Shown: in pieces, positions 8,604-17,524 of the stretch
Layout of the letters: each line of letters starts with the position of its first letter
How positions within the stretch are numbered: position 1 is the stretch's first letter
Source: Kiloniella laminariae
GTDB taxonomy: Bacteria; Pseudomonadota; Alphaproteobacteria; Kiloniellales; Kiloniellaceae
Reading direction: 5' to 3'
Assembly (NCBI RefSeq): GCF_027214005.1
Contig: NZ_JAPWGY010000013.1
Location: 1 to 46,164 of the forward strand
Length of the DNA: 46,164 bases
Notes under the pieces: generated by a model
Databases searched by the model: none
What the model was told of the DNA's origin: nothing
What the model saw: the letters and a program-made list of their open reading frames with translations, nothing else
Translations under genes and position numbers: made by a program

Positions 8604-9854
8604 TTATTCGGCGTAGTTTACGGAGCAATAGAAGGCATCAAAGTTCCGCAGGCGCATGTCAGACGGGATCCCCGGCATCGGACGGTTGCTGATGAACGGT
8701 ACTTTCTGTTCTGTCAGCCCGCCGTGGGTGCGCAAGGGACGGTCCAGCGCCGAAAGATCGTGCCGGGATTCCGATGTTCCGATCGCCAGATGACGTTCAG
8801 AGATGACAATGATGTCACCCATACGGTCTTCCGGTAGCTCCAGCATGGCACAACCGGCAGGTCCAGAAATCGCCAGCTCAACACCATCAACCGCGGAAAG
8901 ACGCTTTACTGCTTCGTCAGTTGAAACGCCCTTGGGCAGATAGGCCGTAGCAAAAGACCCCAGCGCACCATGGTGCACCACATAGGGATCTGTGATCGGC
9001 AGGATAACCCGTGCCTGGTCCTTGCCGTACCACTCATCCAGCAGATCCTGCAGATAAAGCACATTCGGCTTGCCATCAGCGGCGTGTTTCGGGTTCATCC
9101 CGTGATCCGCTGTCAGGGTCAGAACCGCCCCAAGGGCATCCAGCTGGGCCCAGTAGCCATCCATCATTTCATAGAAAGCCAGCGCGCCTTCTTCATCAGG
9201 GGCATACTTGTGCTGGATGAAGTCGGTGGTGGAGAGATACATGATTTCCGGACGGACTGTTTCCAGCAGCTTCACACCAGCGGCAAAGACAAATTCGGAC
9301 AGATCAGAACTGTATACGGACGGAACGGGCTTGCCGACAAATTCGTTGACGTTTTCAATACCATTGTCCGCGATTGTGGCTGCATCAGATTTTTCAGCAG
9401 AGAAACAAATCGCATTGCCCTTGCTGTAATCCAGACCATGGCCCAGCAGCAGGCGAAGTTTGTCCTTGGCAGTCACTACGGCAACTTTGGCCCCCGCATC
9501 CTGATAGGAAGAGAAAATGGTTTTGGCGCGATAATAGGTCGGCGCGTTCATCAGTTCTTCTTCACCAGTCTCCTGATTATAGAAGTAGTTGCCGCAGATC
9601 CCGTGATAACGTGGCGGGCAACCGCTGACGATAGAGAGGTTGTTCGGGTTGGTGAAACTTGGCACCACGGATTCAGCAATCCGGTTGGTGTTCACGCCGC
9701 TGTCGATCAGCTTTTTCAGCCAGGGCATCCGCCCGGCTTTCATGGCCACTTCCATATAATCCGGTTCGCTGCCATCGACACAGACAACCACGATGGGGCG
9801 TTCGGAACGTTTGTAAAGGCGGCCATTGGCCTGAACGAGTTTACCAGCACTCAT
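8604..9854 (-). CDS. phnA: Phosphonoacetate hydrolase
   Basis: A 416-residue member of the alkaline phosphatase superfamily that cleaves phosphonoacetate to acetate and phosphate using two zinc ions. Visible metal and catalytic features in order are Asp27 in VCVDGSEPD, the Thr68 nucleophile in [18 protein letters not shown] (Asp and His ligands), [10 protein letters not shown] (Asp-His pair) and the C-terminal RTHGGLTEQ histidine. These match the known PhnA ligand set. It sits between phnW and phnY, the order expected for the complete AEP to acetate route. A GGGAGATATCC ribosome-binding site precedes the ATG at 9854. It is the step that releases phosphate, and it distinguishes this route from the phnW-phnX (phosphonatase) route, of which no gene is present. 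Confidence 0.95.
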   Translation of the reverse strand: MSAGKLVQANGRLYKRSERPIVVVCVDGSEPDYMEVAMKAGRMPWLKKLIDSGVNTNRIAESVVPSFTNPNNLSIVSGCPPRYHGICGNYFYNQETGEEELMNAPTYYRAKTIFSSYQDAGAKVAVVTAKDKLRLLLGHGLDYSKGNAICFSAEKSDAATIADNGIENVNEFVGKPVPSVYSSDLSEFVFAAGVKLLETVRPEIMYLSTTDFIQHKYAPDEEGALAFYEMMDGYWAQLDALGAVLTLTADHGMNPKHAADGKPNVLYLQDLLDEWYGKDQARVILPITDPYVVHHGALGSFATAYLPKGVSTDEAVKRLSAVDGVELAISGPAGCAMLELPEDRMGDIIVISERHLAIGTSESRHDLSALDRPLRTHGGLTEQKVPFISNRPMPGIPSDMRLRNFDAFYCSVNYAE

Positions 9855-9881
9855 AGGATATCTCCCGATTTTAGTGTCTTT

Positions 9882-9919
9882 ACCGCAGGCCTGTTTCTTT
9901 TCAAAAACAGGCCTGCGGT
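9882..9919 (-). repeat. Intercistronic hairpin between phnW and phnA
   Basis: ACCGCAGGCCTGTTT (9882-9896) and its perfect reverse complement (9905-9919) form a 15-bp stem with an 8-nt loop in the 78-nt gap between phnW and phnA. There is no T-run on the minus strand after it, so it is more likely an mRNA-stabilising or processing element, or a weak attenuator, than a strong terminator. Confidence 0.8.
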
Positions 9920-9932
9920 AGGAATGTAATTT

Positions 9933-11090
9933 TTAGGCAGCAGCGGCAGGTGCGCAGTTTTTCACGCCCATTTCCACGATGGTTTCCTTGATCACAGCCA
10001 AGGCTGCGCGGATGTCATCATTGCCCATGCGACCGATACAGCCAACCCGGAATGAATCTGCCACTGTCAGCTTGCCCGGATAGATCAGATACCCGCGCTC
10101 GGCCAGACGGTCATAGAAGTTCTGGAAATCAAACTTCGGATCGGTCGGCTTGTGGAACGTCACGATAATCGGGGCCTGCAGATGATCGGGCAGCAGGGTT
10201 TCAAAACCCATGGCCCGCATGCCATCCACCAGGGTTTTGCAGTTGGACGCATAACGACCACCGCGGCCTTCGACACCACCTTCTTCCTCGAACTCGCGGA
10301 TCGCCTGTTCAAAAGCAACGATACAGTGTGTCGGCGGGGTAAAGCGCCACTGATCGGTCTTTTCCATCTGCACCCACTGGTCATAAAGATCCAGCACCAG
10401 CGAGGGCGCATTGCCTTCGGTCTTTTCCAGCACCGAACGACGGACCAGAACAAACCCCATCCCCGGCACACCTTCGAGGCACTTGTTCGAAGATGCCGCC
10501 ACAGCATCAAAGCGGATCTTGCTGGCATCAACCGGCAGCGCGGCAAAGGCGGACATGGAATCAATCAGCAGCGAACGGCCGTGCTTTTCGACCATATGGG
10601 CCACTTCGGCAATCGGGTTCAATACACCCGATGTTGTCTCGCAATGGATTACCGCAACGTGGGTAATCGCCTTGTCAGCGCCCAGACGGGCATCGAGATC
10701 GGCAACACTGACCGGCTGATCTTCCGGGTACTCAAGAATTTCGTAGGCCCGTTTGTAATAATCACAGATCTTGGCCATGCGGCGACCATAGGCACCATTG
10801 ACCAGTATCAAAAGCTTGCCGTCCCGCGGCAACAGTGTCCCCAGCATCGCTTCTACAGAAAAGGTTCCGCTGCCCTGAAGTGGCACACAGACGAAATCAT
10901 CCTTGCCATTGATAATGTTGAGCAGGCTGCTGCGCACACGGCGGTTGATCTCGATGAACTTTTTGTCCCGTGACCCATAGTCATGCAGCATGGCCTGTTT
11001 GGTTGTCACAGAAGTTGTCAGCGGGCCTGGTGTCAGCAACCAGGGATCACCAGATGGGGAAACAGCAACGGCAGATGTCTTGTCAGACAT
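9933..11090 (-). CDS. phnW: 2-aminoethylphosphonate:pyruvate aminotransferase
   Basis: A class V PLP aminotransferase of 385 residues that converts AEP plus pyruvate to phosphonoacetaldehyde plus alanine. The N terminus carries the family LLTPGPLTTS (18-27), followed by LQGSGTFSVEAML (71-83), the PLP-pyridine aspartate Asp177 in LLIDSMSAF and the Schiff-base Lys203 in SSNKCLEGVPGMGF. FRVGCIGRM follows near the C terminus. Length and motifs fit PhnW well. It is the first gene of phnW-phnA-phnY and is divergent from an AEP-type LysR regulator 196 nt away. The C-terminal PAAAA tail is an odd low-complexity extension. The ATG at 11090 has GGATCTCC... ribosome-binding-like purines (AAGGAGATCC on the message not exact). 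Confidence 0.96.
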   Translation of the reverse strand: MSDKTSAVAVSPSGDPWLLTPGPLTTSVTTKQAMLHDYGSRDKKFIEINRRVRSSLLNIINGKDDFVCVPLQGSGTFSVEAMLGTLLPRDGKLLILVNGAYGRRMAKICDYYKRAYEILEYPEDQPVSVADLDARLGADKAITHVAVIHCETTSGVLNPIAEVAHMVEKHGRSLLIDSMSAFAALPVDASKIRFDAVAASSNKCLEGVPGMGFVLVRRSVLEKTEGNAPSLVLDLYDQWVQMEKTDQWRFTPPTHCIVAFEQAIREFEEEGGVEGRGGRYASNCKTLVDGMRAMGFETLLPDHLQAPIIVTFHKPTDPKFDFQNFYDRLAERGYLIYPGKLTVADSFRVGCIGRMGNDDIRAALAVIKETIVEMGVKNCAPAAAA

Positions 11091-11237
11091 AAGGATCTCC
11101 TCGTTTGATCCGAAAGCGTAAGGACCGACAGGGCTGAACCCTGAACAATCCCGGGTTAGAAATTCTTTGGTCCGGAACCCGCCTGTGCGATTTCTCTGCG
11201 AGCCCTCCGAACGTCTTGCTCTATATGCCGCGACTCT

Positions 11238-11259
11238 GTATCATAAATCAAATCGATAC
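11238..11259. promoter_or_regulatory. Candidate LysR operator in the phnW/LysR divergent region
   Basis: GTATC-N12-GATAC is a perfect spaced dyad lying 28 nt before the LysR start and about 150 nt before the phnW start. This is where an autorepressing, phnW-activating LysR dimer usually binds. It was found by eye. Confidence 0.45.
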
Positions 11260-11286
11260 TTTTTATATTACAAATTGGTTTGACCT

Positions 11287-12168
11287 ATGAATCATGCGCA
11301 GATCAGAGCGTTCCACGCCGTGGCCAGTGAAGGCAGCTTTACCAAGGCTGCCGACGTCCTCAATGTAACCCAGCCGACCCTGTCTGGTCAGGTCGCTGCC
11401 CTGGAAGAAACCTATGGGGTAAAACTCTTCGAACGCCGGGGACGTGGAATCGAGATCACCGAGATCGGGCGCCGCCTGCATGCCGTCACCCTGCGCCAGT
11501 TTGCAGTAGAACTCGAAGCCGAACAGGTGCTGCTTTCCGCCCGGGGCCTGATGTCGGGCCAGCTCCGCGTCGCCGCCGATGCCCCCTATCATGTGGTACC
11601 ACTGCTCGCGACCTTCAGCAGACTTTATCCGGGGATCAATTTCTCCATGAGCTTCGGTAACTCGCAACAGGTGTTACAGGGTCTGTTCGAGCGTAAATCC
11701 GATGTGGTTATCATGCCCAACATTCAAGAAGATCGCCGCCTGCATGCCGCCCCGCTCAAACGGGAACCCCTGATCGTCTTTGTCGATCGCAACCATCCCT
11801 GGGCTGCCCGGCGCAGCATCAGCATTACCGAACTGGTACATCATCGCATTATCCTGCGTGAAAAAGGTTCCGTCACCCGCAAGATTTTTGAAAGCGCGCT
11901 GGAAAGCGCGGGCGTCAAACTGCTTGAAACTCTTGAAATCGGCAGCCGTGAAGCCGTGCGCGAAGCTGTGGCTTCCGGTCTGGGTATCGGGGTGGTGTTC
12001 GAAAGCGAGTTCGGCAACGACACCCGCCTGCACGGCCTGACCGTCAGGGATGTCCAGCTTGAGGGGCTGGAATATGTCGCCTGTCTGAAAGAGCAAAAAG
12101 ACAGCCCGGTTATCCGTGCTTTTTTTGACCAGATCCAGAGCTCGACAGCATCAGGTTTCGTCAAATAA
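11287..12168 (+). CDS. LysR-family regulator of AEP catabolism
   Basis: A 293-residue LysR-type regulator with the HTH at residues 1-60 (FTKAADVLNVTQPTLSGQVAALE) and an effector-binding domain from about 88 onward. It belongs by sequence feel and by position to the group described as aminoethylphosphonate catabolism-associated LysR regulators, which sit divergently from phnW. Expected role: activation of phnW-phnA-phnY when AEP or phosphonoacetaldehyde is present, independent of phosphate level. No Pho-box-like repeat was seen in this intergenic region, which agrees with phosphate-independent control. Confidence 0.9.
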   Translation: MNHAQIRAFHAVASEGSFTKAADVLNVTQPTLSGQVAALEETYGVKLFERRGRGIEITEIGRRLHAVTLRQFAVELEAEQVLLSARGLMSGQLRVAADAPYHVVPLLATFSRLYPGINFSMSFGNSQQVLQGLFERKSDVVIMPNIQEDRRLHAAPLKREPLIVFVDRNHPWAARRSISITELVHHRIILREKGSVTRKIFESALESAGVKLLETLEIGSREAVREAVASGLGIGVVFESEFGNDTRLHGLTVRDVQLEGLEYVACLKEQKDSPVIRAFFDQIQSSTASGFVK

Positions 12169-12334
12169 CACGAACGGTCCGCAAGATTTCAGTCCCCGTA
12201 GTTCAAGGAAATATCGTCTATTCAATCGTTATTGGTCTAAAGTCTCGATATACTCTCGTGATCTACTGGCTCAAAATTTTTCAATTCGACCTTTATAACA
12301 GTATTCGGCGCATCGCATCAAAAGCAGACATGAA

Positions 12335-13960
12335 ATGATCCAATCGCTCCCCCGAACTTTCAGACTATTCCTGCTATGGGGAATCCTCACATTTCTGTTC
12401 GGCCTGTTTACGATCGACCAGCGTCATGACCTCTTGTCTGAACAGCTGGAACAGCAAGCACAAAGTCTGTCACAAGGCCTGTCCCAACGTGCAGACCAGC
12501 ACGATGCTCACCTGACCAATCTCTCTGCCCTGGTCAACACCGGAGAAATCCCGCCACTGGCACAGATGGTTGAAGTTGCCCAGACAGTTCAAAAATTCTA
12601 TCCCCGCATTCTGGCCATTGATGTTATCTCACTCAATCCGGATTCACCGCTCTGGATCATGACCACCCGCCCCCGGGATCAGACCACCGAACTGTTGGCC
12701 TTGACCATTAAAGAAGCAGCCGTGACATCCACTGGAGCACTGGCTCTTTTGCCCCTTGGAGATTTGACCGGTCTGCCTCTTTCCGAAACCCGCGGGCAAT
12801 ACCTGCTGGTCAAACGGTCCCCGAACAGCCCCGCTGCACGCTATGGCCTGGCCCTCACCATCGACAGTGCACAACTGGTAACGGCAGAAACTTCTTTCTC
12901 AAACGATGTTGACCTGTGGCTGGATCTCCCCTCGGGAGAGAATATTCTCTCCCCGGCCGGGAACGCCTCATCTGTATCGAACAGCTCTTTGACGGAAAGC
13001 TGGATGACCCGACTGATCTCACCAGATGCCCTGACCTTTGAACAGCAGCTTGGAAGCCAGAGCCAGCCCCTCACCTTGCGGGTCAAACAATCCCCGCCGT
13101 TGAACAGCCTGCTGCCTTTAACGGTTATTCTTGGGTTCTCGGCCCTGCTAGCCCTTGCCCTGTTGGGAGGGAACACTCTGTTAAAACAGAGATCTGCAAC
13201 CAGAGACGCTCAGGCAAAGGCCCTCTTGGGACGACAGGAAGCCCGGATTGCACAGGCCTCACGGATCAATTCTCTGGGGGAAATGGCATCAGGCATTGCC
13301 CATGAACTGAATCAGCCGCTGACAGCAATTCTAAGCCAGAGCCAGGCGAGTCTGCACCTGCTCAAAAGCACCCCCCTCAAACGGGATGCATTGATCAGTG
13401 CATTGGAAGCAAACGTGCTGCAATCCAAACGGGCCGGTGAGATTTTGACCCGACTGCGCAACTGGACAAAACGTGATGCTACCGTCGTGCAGCTTATTGA
13501 TCTGAACCAGATCATCCGCGGGGTTGTTGATTTAATGAACACAGATCTGAAAGAACGCAATATTGTTTTACAGCTGAAACTCGACAATCAACCATTGCTC
13601 AGTAAATGCGACCCCGTCCAGATCGAACAGGTTATCTTTAATCTGGTACGTAACAGCGCTGAAGCTATCGAAGACCAGAAGGATGATATTAGGCGTATTG
13701 CCGTGGAAAGTAGAGCACAAGGCAACCAGAATATTATTCAGATCAGCGACAGTGGCTGTGGCATCCCAAGCGAAACACTTCCGCGGCTGTTTGAGCCCTT
13801 TCATTCAACCAAGGAAAACGGCATGGGTCTTGGCCTTTCACTTTCTGAAAGTATCCTTCAACGTTTCGACGGCACCCTGACACTGATCAATCAATCCGGC
13901 GGCGGTGCCTGCGCAACAGTCTCGCTACCTTCGGCATCGCCAGCAGCTGGCAAAAAATAA
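12335..13960 (+). CDS. Membrane-bound sensor histidine kinase with periplasmic domain
   Basis: A 541-residue kinase. A transmembrane helix at about 10-27 and a second at about 257-283 enclose a 225-residue periplasmic sensor domain of unknown fold. A short coiled linker leads to the HisKA dimerisation domain with phospho-acceptor His323 in EMASGIAHELNQPLTA, the FixL/DctB/NtrB-type H-box. The ATPase domain has an N-box (QVIFNLVRNSAEA), a G1 box (DSGCGIP), an F-box (LFEPFHSTK) and a G2 box (GMGLGLS). It is followed after 13 nt by a FixJ-type response regulator and then by a secreted HbpS/GlcG-like protein, so the periplasmic domain may sense that protein or its ligand. The ligand cannot be read from sequence. 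Confidence 0.93.
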   Translation: MIQSLPRTFRLFLLWGILTFLFGLFTIDQRHDLLSEQLEQQAQSLSQGLSQRADQHDAHLTNLSALVNTGEIPPLAQMVEVAQTVQKFYPRILAIDVISLNPDSPLWIMTTRPRDQTTELLALTIKEAAVTSTGALALLPLGDLTGLPLSETRGQYLLVKRSPNSPAARYGLALTIDSAQLVTAETSFSNDVDLWLDLPSGENILSPAGNASSVSNSSLTESWMTRLISPDALTFEQQLGSQSQPLTLRVKQSPPLNSLLPLTVILGFSALLALALLGGNTLLKQRSATRDAQAKALLGRQEARIAQASRINSLGEMASGIAHELNQPLTAILSQSQASLHLLKSTPLKRDALISALEANVLQSKRAGEILTRLRNWTKRDATVVQLIDLNQIIRGVVDLMNTDLKERNIVLQLKLDNQPLLSKCDPVQIEQVIFNLVRNSAEAIEDQKDDIRRIAVESRAQGNQNIIQISDSGCGIPSETLPRLFEPFHSTKENGMGLGLSLSESILQRFDGTLTLINQSGGGACATVSLPSASPAAGKK

Positions 13961-13973
13961 CGGACCCGACAGA

Positions 13974-14588
13974 ATGTCTGAAAAGATGATTTATCTCGTT
14001 GATGATGACGCAGCAGTACGCGAAGGACTGACACTGCTGCTCGAAACCATTGGCATGAAGGTACAGGGGTTTCCCGATCCGTTTTCCTTTCTCGACAAAC
14101 TCGCCGCTCTGGCTCCCGGCTGTATCATTCTCGATATTCGGATGCCCGGGCTCTCCGGCCTCAAGCTTCAGGAAAGGCTGGTTGCAGCCAACAGTGACTG
14201 GCCCATTATCGTTATCAGTGGTCATGGGGATATCAATGCCTGTCGGCAGGCTTTTCGTAATGGCGCTGTTGATTTTCTGAGTAAGCCGATTGACGAGCAG
14301 GACCTGATCGATGCAATCCAGAAGGCGCATGCGCAGCTGGACAGGCATGAAAACCAGTTGGCCGAAATCACCGAAAACCGGGATCTTCTTGATCAGCTAT
14401 CCAGCCGGGAACGGGAAATTCTCAACATGATAACCCAGGGCTGGACAACCAAGGAGATTGCCTTGTCTCTGGCCCTATCGCCGCGCACGGTTGAAAGCCA
14501 TCGTAAAAACATCGCCACAAAGCTTAAAACCACATCGGTGGCTGAAATGACCCGCATTGTCCTCGAAAGTGCCCCGGCAACCTCATAG
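13974..14588 (+). CDS. FixJ/NarL-type response regulator
   Basis: A 204-residue two-domain regulator. The receiver domain (1-120) has the acidic pair in LVDDD, phospho-acceptor Asp54 in IILDIRMPG and the conserved lysine in FLSKPID. The C-terminal LuxR-type HTH (about 140-200) reads LSSREREIL...TTKEIALSLALSPRTVESHRKNI. The start at 13974 (MSEKMIYLV) is preferred over a longer frame that would overlap the kinase gene. It is the cognate partner of the kinase 13 nt upstream. It probably controls the secreted HbpS-like gene downstream, where a palindrome and three GCTAC repeats lie (14610-14684). Confidence 0.93.
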   Translation: MSEKMIYLVDDDAAVREGLTLLLETIGMKVQGFPDPFSFLDKLAALAPGCIILDIRMPGLSGLKLQERLVAANSDWPIIVISGHGDINACRQAFRNGAVDFLSKPIDEQDLIDAIQKAHAQLDRHENQLAEITENRDLLDQLSSREREILNMITQGWTTKEIALSLALSPRTVESHRKNIATKLKTTSVAEMTRIVLESAPATS

Positions 14589-14609
14589 AACTTCAAAACG
14601 CTCCTTTCT

Positions 14610-14627
14610 CTCCGTAGTGCTACGGAG
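14610..14627. promoter_or_regulatory. CTCCGTAG-TG-CTACGGAG palindrome upstream of the HbpS-like gene
   Basis: A perfect 8-bp inverted repeat with a 2-nt centre lies 22 nt after the response-regulator stop and 93 nt before the HbpS-like start. GCTAC recurs at 14619, 14641 and 14670, the first two followed by a similar GAGTATG/GAATATG tail. The cluster looks like an operator for the LuxR-type regulator just upstream. The palindrome has no T-tract, so it is not a classical terminator. Confidence 0.5.
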
Positions 14628-14719
14628 TATGCCCCCGGACGCTACGAATATGGCTGCTGCTCCCGGGATGCTACAACAACTCCAATATAAACCCCGCGTT
14701 CCCTATTGGAGTATGTCCT

Positions 14720-15241
14720 ATGAGCAACACGTCTATCCTTAAATTCTCCCGTAATTTTGGTGCAACCGCGTTGGCTTCCATGATTTTTCTGTCAGGTTTG
14801 TCTTCGGTACAGGCTGCAGAACTGCCCAGTTCTCCCTACCTGCCTCTGGAACTGGCCCAAAAGGCCGCGGATGCAGCCATGGCCCAGTGTATCGCTGATG
14901 GTTTCAATGTTTCGGTCGCCGTAGTGGAGCGTTCTGGCGCAACCAAAGTCCTGATCAAGGGGGATAATTCCGGCCCGCACACCGTCGGCAGCAGTACAGG
15001 TAAAGCTTTCACCGCCGCCAGCATGGGACGCAACACCCTCGATCTGGCCAACTTCCTTAAAGAACACCGCGAGCTGGATGGTCTTCGGGACATGGATCCC
15101 CGGATGGTGATCCTCGGAGGTGGCTTGCCGATCAAGATCAATGGCGTTCTGGTCGGCGGTATCGGTGTGGGCGGTGCCCCAGGTGGTGACAAAGACCAGG
15201 TCTGTGCAAAGGCTGGCCTCGACAGTATTGGCGCTGAATAA
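14720..15241 (+). CDS. Secreted GlcG/HbpS-family (DUF336) heme-binding-like protein
   Basis: A 173-residue exported protein with a signal peptide (hydrophobic 15-28, cleavage after VQA, about residue 32) and a single GlcG/HbpS domain. Family marks are LELAQKAADAAMAQC (38-52), VSVAVVERSGA, the STGKAFTAAS motif and the C-terminal GGLPIKINGVLVGGIGVGGAPG with final D-VCAKAGLD. Members bind heme or small cofactors and form octamers; Streptomyces HbpS is a secreted accessory sensor of a two-component system. Here the gene directly follows a kinase-regulator pair, which suggests the same kind of partnership. GGAG precedes the ATG, and a terminator follows at 15277-15309. Confidence 0.88.
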   Translation: MSNTSILKFSRNFGATALASMIFLSGLSSVQAAELPSSPYLPLELAQKAADAAMAQCIADGFNVSVAVVERSGATKVLIKGDNSGPHTVGSSTGKAFTAASMGRNTLDLANFLKEHRELDGLRDMDPRMVILGGGLPIKINGVLVGGIGVGGAPGGDKDQVCAKAGLDSIGAE

Positions 15242-15276
15242 CCTGGGTATTTTCCGATACCTTGACCCGGTTTCGC

Positions 15277-15309
15277 TTGGGGAGGCCAAAGTGCCTCCCC
15301 AATCCTTTT
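15277..15309 (+). terminator. Terminator after the HbpS-like gene
   Basis: TTGGGGAGGC (15277-15286) pairs with GCCTCCCCAA (15293-15302) around a 6-nt loop and is followed by TCCTTTT. It lies between the convergent HbpS-like and bluB genes. Confidence 0.75.
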
Positions 15310-15316
15310 CAGGCAA

Positions 15317-16144
15317 CTATTCCGCCGATACAAAACCCGGCTGATATCCCTTCGTCTCAAGCTCTTGCTGATCTGATGAAATCCGGGCAAGCAGCTTTTC
15401 ACCAGAGTCATCGCCGGCTGGTCTGCCGTAACGCTCAAAATTGACCAGCTCGGCCAGTGGCAAACGCGGCCTCCAGCCCGCTGATTGCAGTTCCGGTTTA
15501 TCAAAAAAGCGGGAAACATATCCCAGACAGATATAGGCCACCGGCACCACCCCCTCTGGAATTTCCAATAGCTCCTTTAAAGATAGCGGGTCCAGAATAC
15601 TGACCCACCCCAGTCCAAGCCCTTCTGCTCTGGCAGCAAGCCACAGGTTCTGTACAGCACAGACTGAACTGTAGACATCCATTTCCGGAATGTGTGTCCG
15701 CCCCACAACCACCGGTCCGGCCCGCTGTTTGTCACAGGTAATACAAATATTGATCGGGGCTTCAAGAATGCCTTCCAGCTTGAGGTTTCGATAAACTTCG
15801 CGCTTGTCCGCAGGGAACATTTCGGCAGCTTCATTATGCGCTTTGTCAAACAAACGACGGACCTGTTGTTTGGTCTCACCCGACTTGATAACAACAAAAT
15901 TCCAGGGCTGCATAAAACCGACCGAAGGCGCATAATGAGCCGCCATCAACACACGGCTCAGGACAGATTCAGGAATACTGTCCTGCAAGAACTGGCCCCG
16001 CACATCCCGCCGTGAAAAGATTGTCTGATAGAGCGCCCGTCGGTCTCCATCAGAAAAACGGAAGGCCTCGCTGACGGCGCCCTGCCTGTCAGCAGCGGAG
16101 GAATTTATATCTGCTATTACGGTATTATTGTTCAGAATTTCCAT
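15317..16144 (-). CDS. bluB: 5,6-dimethylbenzimidazole synthase
   Basis: A 275-residue member of the nitroreductase-fold family that converts FMNH2 and O2 to dimethylbenzimidazole, the lower ligand of vitamin B12. BluB marks are SRRDVRGQF near residue 45, HYAPSVGFMQPWNF, the VVVGRTHIPEMD block, YSSVCAVQNLWLAARAEGLG and LGWVSILDPLSL. It is slightly longer than typical (about 30 extra N-terminal residues before FSDGDRRALYQ). The ATG at 16144 is preceded by AAAGGGGACTGAT. The long leader contains a cobalamin riboswitch (16199-16397), which independently supports a B12 role. No other cobalamin gene is nearby. Confidence 0.95.
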   Translation of the reverse strand: MEILNNNTVIADINSSAADRQGAVSEAFRFSDGDRRALYQTIFSRRDVRGQFLQDSIPESVLSRVLMAAHYAPSVGFMQPWNFVVIKSGETKQQVRRLFDKAHNEAAEMFPADKREVYRNLKLEGILEAPINICITCDKQRAGPVVVGRTHIPEMDVYSSVCAVQNLWLAARAEGLGLGWVSILDPLSLKELLEIPEGVVPVAYICLGYVSRFFDKPELQSAGWRPRLPLAELVNFERYGRPAGDDSGEKLLARISSDQQELETKGYQPGFVSAE

Positions 16145-16198
16145 ATCAGTCCCCTTTTATGGGAAAGCCTGCTTTCCAGACATGCTTTTGTATCTTTT

Positions 16199-16397
16199 CA
16201 GGCCGGTCTTCTGACTCAGGTTCCTCTTGGTCAGGCCCCTTCCCGGAAAACTCTCCAGTGGGCATTTGCCTGCCAATCCCCTTCACAGCGCTGGGCACGT
16301 GGCGGATTTTCACCGCCTTCCCGATTATTCTCGTATCCGCCTCACTTCTGAACCGTTCAGACCAGTCATCAGCAAGCCAGGGAACAAGACACCTGAA
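16199..16397 (-). ncRNA. Cobalamin riboswitch in the bluB leader
   Basis: Read on the minus strand, the order of conserved blocks is GGTGTC near 16391-16396, then GGGAAGGCGGTGAAAATCCG (the GGGAA...GGTGAAA core), GCCCACTG, and the B12-box-like GAGTCAGAAGACCGGCC at 16201-16217. This is the standard cobalamin riboswitch order, about 55 nt upstream of the bluB start. It should lower bluB expression when B12 is abundant. Confidence 0.93.
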
Positions 16398-16711
16398 AAA
16401 AATGGAGCCGGATAAAGCATTACCCGGCCCATGATACTACGAAGAGAAATCTGTCAAAATCAAGGGTGTACGGAAGAGTAAAATCACATCAAAAAAATCA
16501 TAATAAATAATAATATCAGATAGATAACATACTAATACGACCACAAAATCCTTTCAGTGGCAAAATGTCACAGACAACACCTGCCTTAATCACAGCAACA
16601 ACCGCCTTCTGCAGCTACAGTTTTGTATTCACAACCGTCTGTGATATCGTGATCGTGTTTTCGGGAATGTACTTCTCTTGATATCACCACTTTTTAGCGG
16701 GTTTTCTTGCA
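16398..16711. other. AT-rich intergenic region with divergent promoters
   Basis: About 310 nt between the riboswitch and the solute-binding gene. The stretch 16480-16545 is very AT-rich and should hold the bluB leader promoter. No gene or repeat was recognised. Confidence 0.4.
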
Positions 16712-17524
16712 ATGATGACTGCCCGATCAATGCTGTCCCCCCTTAGACCCCTCACTCTGGTTTTGTTCTTCTTTGGAATAAACCTGCCCCTATCTCCTCT
16801 CGTTCATGCAACCGAAAACTGCACTTCCTTTTCCGCGAACGGGATCAACAACTGGTACCCCTTTTCCTATCGCACCGATAAAGGCGAACTGACAGGAATT
16901 GTCATTGACGGCATGCGCGAAGCTCTGGCGCGGATTGGCCTGACCATGGAAGTCCAGGACGACCGCCCGTGGAAACGCATTCTCTATGATCTGGAAACAG
17001 GCAACCTGGATATCGTGCTCGGGGCCTACTGGAACTCGGAACGGGCTTTAAAATACCACTACTCTGAAAAGATCGGCACCGATGACCTTAATGTATTTGT
17101 CAAAGCCGGAAATGAATTCCCGCTCTCTACCCCTGAAGACCTGATCGGGCGTACGGGCCTGAGACTCCTTGGCGGCTCCCTCGGGGATGATTTTGACCAT
17201 TTTGCCAAAGAGCATCTCAACTTTGTTCAGGTCCCCCAAAGCGACAATATGATCACCATGCTGGTCAACGACCGGGCTGACTATGCTGTTTTGGGGTATG
17301 TCGAAGGCCTGCAACATATCCGCGATCTCGGCCTCAAAGGTCAGGTTAGCGTTCTGCCTGAACCGATCCTCTCCAATGCCATGTATGCCCTGATAAACCG
17401 CGAAGCAAACTGTGCCAAACGCCTCAGGGATCTCAATGAAGCCCTGCGAGCCATGCAAAAGGAAGGGGTAATTGAACAGATTATCACCAGACATATGGGG
17501 CTTATTACCAGCAGGGCAGAATAA
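16712..17524 (+). CDS. Family-3 periplasmic solute-binding protein
   Basis: A 270-residue exported protein with a signal peptide (hydrophobic 12-30, cleavage near VHA, about residue 33). The SBP_bac_3 fold follows, with NNWYPFSYRTDKGELTGIVIDGMREALARIG as the first-lobe pattern, DDRPWKRILYDLETGNLDIVLGAYW and a C-terminal TRHMG. Such proteins bind polar amino acids or related solutes. No permease or ATPase gene is adjacent, so it may feed a distant transporter or a sensor. It lies 139 nt before norE on the same strand, but nothing links their functions. Confidence 0.82.
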   Translation: MMTARSMLSPLRPLTLVLFFFGINLPLSPLVHATENCTSFSANGINNWYPFSYRTDKGELTGIVIDGMREALARIGLTMEVQDDRPWKRILYDLETGNLDIVLGAYWNSERALKYHYSEKIGTDDLNVFVKAGNEFPLSTPEDLIGRTGLRLLGGSLGDDFDHFAKEHLNFVQVPQSDNMITMLVNDRADYAVLGYVEGLQHIRDLGLKGQVSVLPEPILSNAMYALINREANCAKRLRDLNEALRAMQKEGVIEQIITRHMGLITSRAE

